Below are positions 52,586 to 60,210 of a stretch of DNA of 64,000 bases, piece by piece; the stretch's first letter is position 1, and each line of letters begins with the position of its first letter. The notes beneath the pieces are model-generated. The model worked only from the letters and a program-made list of their open reading frames with translations. It was not told where the DNA came from and searched no databases. The position numbers were made by a program, and so were the translations under genes. The stretch comes from Elusimicrobiota bacterium. Its GTDB lineage: Bacteria > Elusimicrobiota > Elusimicrobia > UBA1565 > UBA9628. The DNA lies in the NCBI GenBank assembly GCA_016194705.1, contig JACQAZ010000041.1, forward strand, positions 62,001-126,000, given 5' to 3'.

Positions 52586-55500
52586 CGGCCGAGGACCGGT
52601 CTGGTTCCTGGGCCGTCATCGAAGCCTTCGAATCTCTCATCAGCTGCGGGCGTTCCTCCGAGTACGGCTTCCGGCGCCACGCGGTCATGAACTCCGCGCG
52701 CCTTTCCGGCCTGCTGGATCGGACCCCCTCGGGCGGCGGTCCTGCGCGAAGGGCGCGGCTGCTGCGCCTGCTGGGGCGGTCCGATGAGGCCGCGGAGTGC
52801 TACGATTTGGCGCTTGCGAATGATCCCCGTTGCGCCCAGGCGCACGCGGGACGCTGGGAGCTCTTCCTGACCCGGAGCGACCGCGTGAGCTTCGAGGGAA
52901 TCGACCGCGCCGCCGCTCTCGAGCCGCGCAACGCTTGGTGGCGTGTGTGGCGCGCGGTGGGCCGGCTCTGCGTCGCTCCGCGCTCGTCCTATCGTCTTCA
53001 GGACGGCGGCATCGGCCGCGTCGCGTGCCGCCCGGACGCCGCCGCCGCCGCGCGCTGCGCGCTGGCCGACGCGAGCGCCGCCGCCAAGCTCGACCCGGGG
53101 CTGGCCCTGGCTCACGCGGTCGCGGCTCTGGCTTGCGAGGACCTCGGCGACGGCGCGCGGGCCCTGCGCCACCTCGACCGCGCGCTGAGTCTCGAGCCGC
53201 GGGAAGGCTGGCTCTACCAGTTTCGCAGCGACGTCCGCCGCCGGGGCGGGTCTCTGGCCGGGTTTGTCTCCGACTGCGAGAAGGCCGTCGTCCTCGACGA
53301 GGGCGCCGCTTATTTCCGCTTCGCGGCCGGAGCGGTGCGCAGCCGGTCGCTCGCGCCCGTGCTGCGCGGGGCCGACAGGTTTCTGCGGGCGAGCCCGCAG
53401 GCCTACTGGATGTACGCCTTGCGGGCCGATTGCCGGCGCTCTCCCGAGATCAACGACTTCAGCGGCGCGCTCGAGGACTTGGAGAGAGCCGTGGCGCTGA
53501 GTCCCTCGAGCGGCTGGGCCTGGGCCTACTTGAGCCGCGCGCGCATGGCCGCCGGAGCCAGAGACGGGGCGCTCGAGGCCGTCGACCGGGCGGCGTTGCT
53601 GGACCCCGGCTGCGGCTGGTTCCATGTCTGGCGCGGCGAGGTGCGCCGGCGCCTGGGTCAGGAGCGCGCGTCACTCAAGGATTTCGACCGCGGCCTGGCC
53701 TTGGACCCGGACTACGAATTCGGGTATGCCTGGCGCGGCGGCGCCAAGCGCAGCCTCGGGTTCGCGCTGGAGGCGATCAAGGATTTCGACTTGGCGGCCG
53801 CGCTCGATCCGAGCTACGCCTGGACCTTCAACGAACGCTCGCTGGCGTGGCGCGCTTTGGGACGCATCGAGGAAGCGATGAACGATCTCGAAGCGGCCCG
53901 GAGGCTCGATCCGAAGTACGGCTGGTGCCCCGATCCGCGCGAGTTGCCGCGGGCCATCGCCGAGCTCGACGCCCACTTGAGCCTAAGGCCGGACGACGCG
54001 AACGCCTGGGCCTGGAGAGGGGAGGCCAAGCTCAGGGCCGGGGACCTCGCGGGGGCCTGCCGCGACCTGACGCGAGCCCTCGAGCTCAAGCCCGACCACG
54101 CCTCGGCTTTGGCCTGGCGGGGCCGCGCCTGGGACGGCCTGGGCCGCGCCCGCCGCGCTTTGCGCGACCTCGATCAAGCAGTCGCTCACGATCCGCGCGG
54201 CGCCTGCGCTTTCGCCTGGAGGGGAGAGGCGCGGGCGCGGCGCGGCAACCGCGCGGGAGCTCTCGCGGATCTCTCGAGGTCCGCCGCGCTGGAGCCCAAG
54301 TCGGCCTGGATCTGGGAGGCGAAGGCCCGGGCCCAGGAGGGACTCGGCCGATGGCGCGCGGCGGCCCAGGACTACACCCGGGCGCGCGAGCTCGATCCGC
54401 GCGACTGGCGCCTGCTCTGCGCCCGCGCTCGGGCCTGGGCGCGCCTGCGCCGCGGGGGCCGGGTCCGCGCCGACTTGGGGAGCGTCCTCGAGCGCGCCCG
54501 GGACTTGAGCCGGGAAGGCGCGCATGAGGAAGCGGCCTTGGTCTGCGGCGAGATCCTGCGCGTCGACCCCGACCACAGAGCGGCCTTGAGCCAGCGCAGC
54601 GAGGCGCTGCGCTGCTGCGGGCGCTACGCGCTCGCCGCGGACGATCTCGACCGGGTGGTCCGCCTGCTTCCCGGCAAGCCCCAGCCGGTGCTCAGCCGCG
54701 GCGTCGCGCGCCGCACCGCGGGCGATTTCGCGGGGGCCCTGGCCGATGCGAGGCACGCCCGCAGGCTGGGCGCGCGCGGCTGCTCCTCGCGCGTGCTGGA
54801 GAGCGAGGCCTTGCGCGGGTTGGGGCGCCTCGACGAGGCCGTGGCGGCGGCGACGGCGGCCGTTGCCGCGCCGGGAGCCTCCCCGTGGGCCTACGCCGTT
54901 CGCGCCAAGGCGCTGCGCCGAGCGGGAGATCTCGCGGGGGCCTTGGCCGACGCGGACAAGGCCGCCGAGCTCGCGCCGGCGGACGCCAAGGCCCACGCGT
55001 GGCGCGGCGAGATTCTGCGCAAGCTCGGGCGTCCGCGGGAGGCGCTCAAGGCCCTGCGGCGGGCCGCCGCGCTCGATGGCGCCTGCGCTTGGGCCCTGGC
55101 CCTCAGGGGGGAAGCGCGCCGCGACCTCGGCGACCTCGACGGCTGCCTCGAAGACGTCAAGGCGGCGGTGCGCATGGACGGACGCTGCTCCTGCGCCTAC
55201 GACATTCTCGGCTCGGAGGGCGGCGGCGCGCCCCGCGATCCCGCCTTGGCGTGGGTCTACGCCTGGCGGGGCGCCGCTCGGCGCCGCGAGCGGGGTTGGA
55301 GGCAGGCGCGTCGCGATTTCGACCGGGCGCTCGCTTTGGACCCCGGCTGCTTTTGGGCCCGGGCCTGGCGCGCCGAGTTGGCGCTGGCCCGCGGCGACGC
55401 CCGAGGAGCGCTGCGCGATCTCGATGAAGCCATGAAGAGCCTTCCGTCGGAGCCCGAATGGCTTGATTGGCGGGGCAGGGCTCTGTGCTCGCTCGGGCGG

Positions 55501-55698
55501 TGCGGCCAGGCGAGGAAGTCCTTCGCGGCGGCCTTGAGGCGCGATCCGTCCTACGTCTGGGCCCTGATCGGCTCCGGGGTCTGCCTCGAGCACTCGGGCC
55601 GCGCGCGGGCGGCCGTCCGCTGCTTCGAGGACGCAAGAAGACTGGCTCCGGCGGTATTCGAGGGGACCGCGCTCAGAGATCGCGCAGATGGGCCTTGA
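52582..55698 (+). CDS. Large TPR protein
   Basis: 1038 aa, TPR repeats over most of its length (ALAWRGRAWDGLGRARRAL, AFAWRGEARARRGNRAGA, AHAWRGEILRKLGRPREA, WVYAWRGAARRRERG). No signal peptide or enzymatic motif. Start GTG 52582 overlaps the halogenase-TPR stop. Last gene of the co-directional block; its 3' end overlaps the convergent DUF2723 gene by 26 bp. Probable scaffold. Confidence 0.78.
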   Translation: MTAEDRSGSWAVIEAFESLISCGRSSEYGFRRHAVMNSARLSGLLDRTPSGGGPARRARLLRLLGRSDEAAECYDLALANDPRCAQAHAGRWELFLTRSDRVSFEGIDRAAALEPRNAWWRVWRAVGRLCVAPRSSYRLQDGGIGRVACRPDAAAAARCALADASAAAKLDPGLALAHAVAALACEDLGDGARALRHLDRALSLEPREGWLYQFRSDVRRRGGSLAGFVSDCEKAVVLDEGAAYFRFAAGAVRSRSLAPVLRGADRFLRASPQAYWMYALRADCRRSPEINDFSGALEDLERAVALSPSSGWAWAYLSRARMAAGARDGALEAVDRAALLDPGCGWFHVWRGEVRRRLGQERASLKDFDRGLALDPDYEFGYAWRGGAKRSLGFALEAIKDFDLAAALDPSYAWTFNERSLAWRALGRIEEAMNDLEAARRLDPKYGWCPDPRELPRAIAELDAHLSLRPDDANAWAWRGEAKLRAGDLAGACRDLTRALELKPDHASALAWRGRAWDGLGRARRALRDLDQAVAHDPRGACAFAWRGEARARRGNRAGALADLSRSAALEPKSAWIWEAKARAQEGLGRWRAAAQDYTRARELDPRDWRLLCARARAWARLRRGGRVRADLGSVLERARDLSREGAHEEAALVCGEILRVDPDHRAALSQRSEALRCCGRYALAADDLDRVVRLLPGKPQPVLSRGVARRTAGDFAGALADARHARRLGARGCSSRVLESEALRGLGRLDEAVAAATAAVAAPGASPWAYAVRAKALRRAGDLAGALADADKAAELAPADAKAHAWRGEILRKLGRPREALKALRRAAALDGACAWALALRGEARRDLGDLDGCLEDVKAAVRMDGRCSCAYDILGSEGGGAPRDPALAWVYAWRGAARRRERGWRQARRDFDRALALDPGCFWARAWRAELALARGDARGALRDLDEAMKSLPSEPEWLDWRGRALCSLGRCGQARKSFAAALRRDPSYVWALIGSGVCLEHSGRARAAVRCFEDARRLAPAVFEGTALRDRADGP

Positions 55699-57133
55699 GG
55701 CGCGAGGCGGCGGGCTCATCGCCGGCGCCCAAGAAGCTTAGGTACCAGCCGAGGATGCCGCGGTACGCTGAGGCGAGGCCGGCTTCCTCGGTGAAGAAGT
55801 AGCGGTCCCAGCGCCGAATCGAGCCCAGAGACTCCCAGGTTGAAGCCGCCGCGGCGCTGCGCGCGACCTCCGACCTCGGGACGGAGCGCGCGCTGGCGCG
55901 GACCATGAGGCCCGACGGCACGCTCCAAGGCAGCTGCGCCAGTATCGGCGCGATGAAGGGAGCCTCGCCGTACACCGTCCGAGCGGGGTTCGCCTCCACG
56001 AGCCCGCGCCAGTCCAGGGGTCCCGGTGGAAGTTTGAGGCCGGGATGCCGGGCTTCCAGCGCCCCGCGGCAGGCGGCGCTGGCGAGCAGTTCGGGGGACA
56101 GCAGGATTCGGCCCCGGACCGTGCCTTCGACCCTGTCCAAATATTCGAGCGCGTAGAAGGGGCCTTGCTGCGCCAGGACCAAAATGTCGCCCTCAGTCGT
56201 GCCGCGCGCAAGGCCGCGGGCGTATTCCATGAGAGGGTTGTGACGCGAGAGATCGATCGGCCGCAGCAGCGGGAGCGCGCAAGCCGCCGCGATCAGCAGC
56301 GCGCAATGGGCCGGGCGCGCGCGCTCGAGGATCCGGCCGGCCCCGAAAGCGGCGAGCGCGAAGAATCCGATGCCGGGAAGCAAAGTCTCCGCCGGGGTCA
56401 AAGGCGGGCCCTCGCGGCCCAGGCCGGCCGCCAGGGACCCCAAAGCGCCGAAGACGATCCATGACGCCCAGAACGCCAGCGTCCGGGGCGAGTCTTTCCA
56501 AAGGCTCACCGCTCCGAGGCCGGCCAGCAGCGCCTCGCAGGCGAGCAAGGCCCACGACGGCGCGCTCAGCGACCAAGAGCCGTGGGAGGCGAGGGGTCCG
56601 CAGCCGAGCCGTTCCCAGTGCTGCCCGAGCCCCAGGCCCAACACCGCCGCCAGGATGGCGAGCCGCGCGGGGCCGGCCGACTTGCTCCAGGAGAGCGCGA
56701 GCACGGCGGCCAGCAGCGCGAGCGCGTCGCTCAAAGCCCACGCGGCCGCGACCTCGGAATAGTACCAGAAGATCTCTGAGAAGCCCATCAGCAGAGCCGC
56801 GAAAACGCACGCCGGCCGGCGCAGTCCCTGCTTCCTGAGCGTCAGGTAGAAGAGCCCGCATGCCGCCGCGTGCAGGAATCCGGAGAGCCCGTTGACGTTG
56901 CCGGCCGGGGCGCCGATGGGGAGCGACGCGGCGGCCCGGCCCAAAGCGATGTACAGCGGATGACCGGCGCTGGACGCGAGGTCCTTGACGAGAGAGCCGA
57001 GAACGAGAAGCGGGCTTTCGCCCGGTCCGAACGTGGGGCAACGACCGTGCCAGTAGACCGCGAAAAATAGGAAGGACAAAGCCGCCGCGGCCCCTCTATC
57101 CGAGTCCAGACCCGCCGTTTTTGAGCGAGGCAC
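55673..57133 (-). CDS. DUF2723/PMT-like multi-pass membrane protein
   Basis: 486 aa. About ten hydrophobic helices. The first loop FGPGESPLLVLG followed by SSAGHPLYIALGRAAASLP and NVNGLSGFLHAAACGLFYL fits the DUF2723 family, related to protein O-mannosyltransferases; the usual acidic residue is present in PGES. The soluble C-terminal part is about 140 residues. It may glycosylate an exported product. Start GTG 57133, 6 nt after a TACAAT box; longer upstream readings cross the divergent promoter. Convergent 26-bp overlap with the TPR gene. Confidence 0.7.
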   Translation of the reverse strand: MPRSKTAGLDSDRGAAAALSFLFFAVYWHGRCPTFGPGESPLLVLGSLVKDLASSAGHPLYIALGRAAASLPIGAPAGNVNGLSGFLHAAACGLFYLTLRKQGLRRPACVFAALLMGFSEIFWYYSEVAAAWALSDALALLAAVLALSWSKSAGPARLAILAAVLGLGLGQHWERLGCGPLASHGSWSLSAPSWALLACEALLAGLGAVSLWKDSPRTLAFWASWIVFGALGSLAAGLGREGPPLTPAETLLPGIGFFALAAFGAGRILERARPAHCALLIAAACALPLLRPIDLSRHNPLMEYARGLARGTTEGDILVLAQQGPFYALEYLDRVEGTVRGRILLSPELLASAACRGALEARHPGLKLPPGPLDWRGLVEANPARTVYGEAPFIAPILAQLPWSVPSGLMVRASARSVPRSEVARSAAAASTWESLGSIRRWDRYFFTEEAGLASAYRGILGWYLSFLGAGDEPAASRLKAHLRDL

Positions 57134-57149
57134 GCGATAATTGTATACT
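57121..57149 (+). promoter_or_regulatory. Leaderless promoter of the TP-methylase operon
   Basis: TTGAGC (57121-57126), 17-bp spacer, TATACT (57144-57149), then TTCACG and GTG at 57156. The -35 lies inside the divergent gene. Confidence 0.6.
57140..57145 (-). promoter_or_regulatory. Leaderless -10 box of the DUF2723 gene
   Basis: Minus strand TACAAT at 57145 to 57140, then 6 nt to the GTG at 57133. Its first two positions overlap the plus-strand TATACT, so the two promoters should exclude each other. Confidence 0.5.
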
Positions 57150-57155
57150 TTCACG

Positions 57156-57830
57156 GTGAGGGCGAACAGACCTCCGGGCCAGGGTCCCGCCATCTCGATC
57201 TGCGGCCTGGGAATCAATCCTCCGACGGACGCGACGCTCGAGGCGCTGCGCGAGCTGGGCGCCTGCCGCGTCGTCTTCTCGGACCTCGCCGACAAAAAAT
57301 CGTACTCCTGGCTGGGGCGCATGGTAGGGCGATTGCGCAAACCCAAGGACGCGCGCGAAGTGGTGTGCGCCGCGCGAAGGGGCGGGCTGACCGGCTTGGC
57401 GGTCTGGGGCCATGCCTGCCATACCAGCCCGCTGGCCTTCAAAGTAGCCGAGTTGTCCCGCCGCGAAGAGGTGCCCTGCCGGTTCTTCGGCTCGCTTTCG
57501 CCGATATCCTCCGTGCTGGCGCGCTCGGGCGTCTGCCTCGGTTGGGACCGGCGCAGCTTCGAGGGGATGAGGGCCTATTCCCTCAAAGCGATCCTCGGCG
57601 CTCCCGTCTCCCCGCGCAACCGTCTGCCCCTCGTCGTTTTTTCCGACAACGGCTCGCCGTCCGATTGGAAGCGGCTGGCCGACGGCCTGCTCGAGTCTTT
57701 CCCGCCCGAGCATCCGGTCGACGTGTACTTGTCCGGCGAGCGCGAGCCGCGGCGGGTCTCCCTGGGCCGCTTGCCCGCGCGGACCCTGAGAAACGCCGTG
57801 GTGATGCTGCCCGGCCTCGAGCATGCCTGA
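57156..57830 (+). CDS. Tetrapyrrole-methylase-fold protein
   Basis: 224 aa. ISICGLGINPPTDATLEALR is the glycine-rich SAM-binding start of the TP-methylase fold; GLAVWGHACHTSPLAFKVAEL and PCRFFGSLSPISSVLARSG match the GHP and PGxSS motifs. The fold includes precorrin methylases, diphthine synthase, RsmI and the borosin peptide-backbone N-methyltransferases. No other cobalamin gene is present, so a RiPP-related methyl transfer is a real option. Start GTG 57156 from promoter spacing. Overlaps the next gene by 8 nt. Confidence 0.7.
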   Translation: MRANRPPGQGPAISICGLGINPPTDATLEALRELGACRVVFSDLADKKSYSWLGRMVGRLRKPKDAREVVCAARRGGLTGLAVWGHACHTSPLAFKVAELSRREEVPCRFFGSLSPISSVLARSGVCLGWDRRSFEGMRAYSLKAILGAPVSPRNRLPLVVFSDNGSPSDWKRLADGLLESFPPEHPVDVYLSGEREPRRVSLGRLPARTLRNAVVMLPGLEHA

Positions 57831-58977
57831 GCAAGGGCACGCGCCCTCTTCGAACTATTCTCGGGCTTTCCAGCATCATGACCGCAATGAATTCCCCGAA
57901 GCCGAGGCGTTCTTCGGGCGCGCGATCTCCGACGAGCCCGCGGATCCCGAGCTCTACAAGTCGCGCTCAAGGGTCCGGCTGTTCCTCGGGGACGCGGCGG
58001 GAGCCGAAAGGGACGGCGAGGAGGCCTTCCGCCGCTCCGGCGCTCGGACGCCCTTCCTTGAGTTTTGGCTGCAGGTCCTCCTGCTGCGGGGAGCCTCCTC
58101 GAGCGAAGTCGAGAGCCTCCTGTCGCGCGCAGGGCTCTCCCCCGCGGCGAAGGCGTTTTGGCGCGCGTGCTTCGCCTGCCGGCGCAAGAAGCATGCCGCG
58201 GCCCGCGCTGGGTTCGAGCGCGCGGCGGCGCTGGCCGGCGAGGACTTGGGGCTCGCGGATCTCGCGCGCCTGTTTCGCTGCGCGGTGATGGCCCTGACGG
58301 AGGGCGCGCCTCCCCGGCCGCGAGGCCCCGAGCTGGCCATGGTCGGCTTGGGCTACAGGAAAGTCCTGCAGATGAGCGTCGGCGGCGTGAGGACTTTGGC
58401 CGGGCAGGATGTTTTGGCCGTGGTCTGCAACGCGGCCGACGATCTCGTCCTGAGGTTCCTGGGGCTCTTCGGCGTCCCCATCAAGTTCCTGGTCTTCAGG
58501 GGGACCGAGGCGGAGGCCCGTCGCGGCACTCAGGCCCTATTAAAGGAATGCGCTGGGCGGCGCCGCGCGGCGCTGGTGACCAGGGGCCATCCGCTCGTCT
58601 TCGGGCTTCTGGGGGGCTTGATCCTCGAAGAGGCGCGGCGGCGGGGCGTCCCGTGCCGCGTCTGGGACGGGGTCTCCGGGTTCGACGAGCTGCCCGCCGC
58701 CGCGGGGATTGCGGCCGGCCGGCCGGGGATGCAGGTGGTGGGCTGCTTCGCCGCCGGGGAAAGCGACCGCGGCCTACCTATGGTCGCTTACGCTCCGAAG
58801 GAAAGAGGCGGGCTCGAGGCGCTCAGCGCCGTCTTGGCGGGACGCTACCCGGCGGGGACGATGGGCTACGCCATGGCCAATTCGGGTCCGCGGGAGTTCC
58901 AAGCGAAAGCAGTGCCCATCCGCGACCTCAGCGAAGCGCTCGGAGGCGACCTTCCTTGCGCCATTTACGTGCCGTGA
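57823..58977 (+). CDS. TPR-tetrapyrrole-methylase-fold fusion protein
   Basis: 384 aa. Residues about 1-155 are TPR-like (YSRAFQHHDRNEFPEAEAFF and on). From about 168, LAMVGLGYRKVLQMSVGGVR opens a TP-methylase fold, with ALVTRGHPLVFGLLGGL and CRVWDGVSGFDELPAAAG as its GHP and PGVS-type motifs. Paired with the stand-alone methylase before it, and again joined to TPRs like the radical SAM and halogenase-like proteins of the locus. Whether it binds SAM and what it methylates are unknown. Confidence 0.7.
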   Translation: MPEQGHAPSSNYSRAFQHHDRNEFPEAEAFFGRAISDEPADPELYKSRSRVRLFLGDAAGAERDGEEAFRRSGARTPFLEFWLQVLLLRGASSSEVESLLSRAGLSPAAKAFWRACFACRRKKHAAARAGFERAAALAGEDLGLADLARLFRCAVMALTEGAPPRPRGPELAMVGLGYRKVLQMSVGGVRTLAGQDVLAVVCNAADDLVLRFLGLFGVPIKFLVFRGTEAEARRGTQALLKECAGRRRAALVTRGHPLVFGLLGGLILEEARRRGVPCRVWDGVSGFDELPAAAGIAAGRPGMQVVGCFAAGESDRGLPMVAYAPKERGGLEALSAVLAGRYPAGTMGYAMANSGPREFQAKAVPIRDLSEALGGDLPCAIYVP

Positions 58978-60158
58978 GCGCCCTCGCCATTTTGGCGTTC
59001 CTGCTCGTTCCGGCGGGAGCCGGCACGCTGGAGGTCAAGCTCGACCCGAAGCTGGAGCTCGTGGGCGTGGTCGAGCTCCTGGCCCCGGGCGCCCAGCCCC
59101 CGGGATTCGAGCGCAGGAAAAGGACTTACGACCTGGCCGCCGAGCGCATCTTCTCGAGGTACCGCGGCCACCCCGCGGTCTCCGCTCAAGCGCGCCTCGA
59201 CGCCCGGCGGTTCGATTTCGTGGCTCGCTGCGAGCTGGTCGACAGGCTCTCGCCATTGTTCGAGCCGACCACCGGCTATCCCCTCTCGGCGCAGGCCGAG
59301 AGCGCGGCCGGAGGCAAGCCCGCTCTCGAGGCCTGGCTTGCCCAGCTGCGGGACTTCGCGCGCGCGAGCCGGTTCGATGAGCGCTTCGCCGAGCTCCAGG
59401 CCGCGGCGGAGCCCGAGCTCAAACCGCTGCGCGACGCGATCGTTGCCGCCGGGCCCGTCCGGCTCGTGGAAAGCTACACGGGGCTCTCCTTCGACGGCCG
59501 CTACACCGTGACGGCCTCGCCGTTCCTCGAAAACGAGAGGATGCGCAACAGCGTCAGCCTCCTCGACGACGGGACCTACGAGCTGAGGACCTTCATGGGT
59601 CTCGACGACAAGCGCCGGGATCGCGACTATTTTTTCCGCGAGAGGCTCCCCGTCACGCTCTGGCACCAATTGGAGCACGGAGTCCTGGACCTTCTGGCCG
59701 ACCTCAACCGCGGAGAGATCGACCGTCGCCGCGGCGTCTACGATAAGCTGCCTTGGACCTGCTTCGGGGACTGGCCCCAATGCGTCAAGGAGAACATCGT
59801 GCGCGCCGTGTTCATCCGCATGGCGGCGCCCGAGCTCGGCGACGGGGCCGCGCTGCGGCTGCTCAAGGACGAGCCCGAGGAGAATTACCCCTACATGAAG
59901 CTTCTGCTGGAGCGCCTGCGCGAGTACGAAAGTCGGCGCGACCTCTACCCGTCCCTGGCCGATTTCTACGGACGGCTTCTGGAGGTCTTCCCCGCTTCGG
60001 GTCCGGCCGCCGCGGCGAGTGATCCCTTCCGCACGGACGGGCAAAGAAAAAAGGCTCTGCGCCTGCTCGACCGGATGCGGGAGCGCTCGGCGCTGCCGCC
60101 GCCGCTGGGCCGCCTGCGCCAGGACCTCTTTAGGAAGGTCGGCCGGAGCTCCCCGTGA
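58974..60158 (+). CDS. Secreted DUF4932-like protein
   Basis: 394 aa. Signal peptide (MSALAILAFLLVPAGAG), then LELVGVVELLAPG and RYRGHPAVSAQARL as in the 45178 protein and DUF4932. At the expected metal site it has LWHQLEHGVLDLL: HQLEH instead of HExxH, so the catalytic glutamate appears to be replaced. An extra C-terminal 60 residues. Start GTG 58974 in a GTGA overlap with the TPR-methylase, so it belongs to that operon. Function unknown. Confidence 0.6.
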   Translation: MSALAILAFLLVPAGAGTLEVKLDPKLELVGVVELLAPGAQPPGFERRKRTYDLAAERIFSRYRGHPAVSAQARLDARRFDFVARCELVDRLSPLFEPTTGYPLSAQAESAAGGKPALEAWLAQLRDFARASRFDERFAELQAAAEPELKPLRDAIVAAGPVRLVESYTGLSFDGRYTVTASPFLENERMRNSVSLLDDGTYELRTFMGLDDKRRDRDYFFRERLPVTLWHQLEHGVLDLLADLNRGEIDRRRGVYDKLPWTCFGDWPQCVKENIVRAVFIRMAAPELGDGAALRLLKDEPEENYPYMKLLLERLREYESRRDLYPSLADFYGRLLEVFPASGPAAAASDPFRTDGQRKKALRLLDRMRERSALPPPLGRLRQDLFRKVGRSSP

Positions 60159-60163
60159 GGGCG

Positions 60164-60192
60164 TTGCGCGCGCCGCGTCGAAAGGCTACAAT
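60164..60192 (+). promoter_or_regulatory. Promoter of the di-haem peroxidase gene
   Basis: TTGCGC (60164-60169), 17-bp spacer, TACAAT (60187-60192). Start near 60199, 12 nt before ATG 60211. Confidence 0.55.
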
Positions 60193-60210
60193 CGGACTTG
60201 GACTGAGCGA

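Noticed and set aside
52582..55698. A TPR-encoded non-ribosomal or polyketide assembly line
   Set aside because: No adenylation, ketosynthase, carrier or thioesterase motif is present; repeats are TPR only.
57156..58977. Cobalamin biosynthesis operon
   Set aside because: Only the methylase fold is present; no other cobalamin gene is visible and one copy is fused to TPRs.
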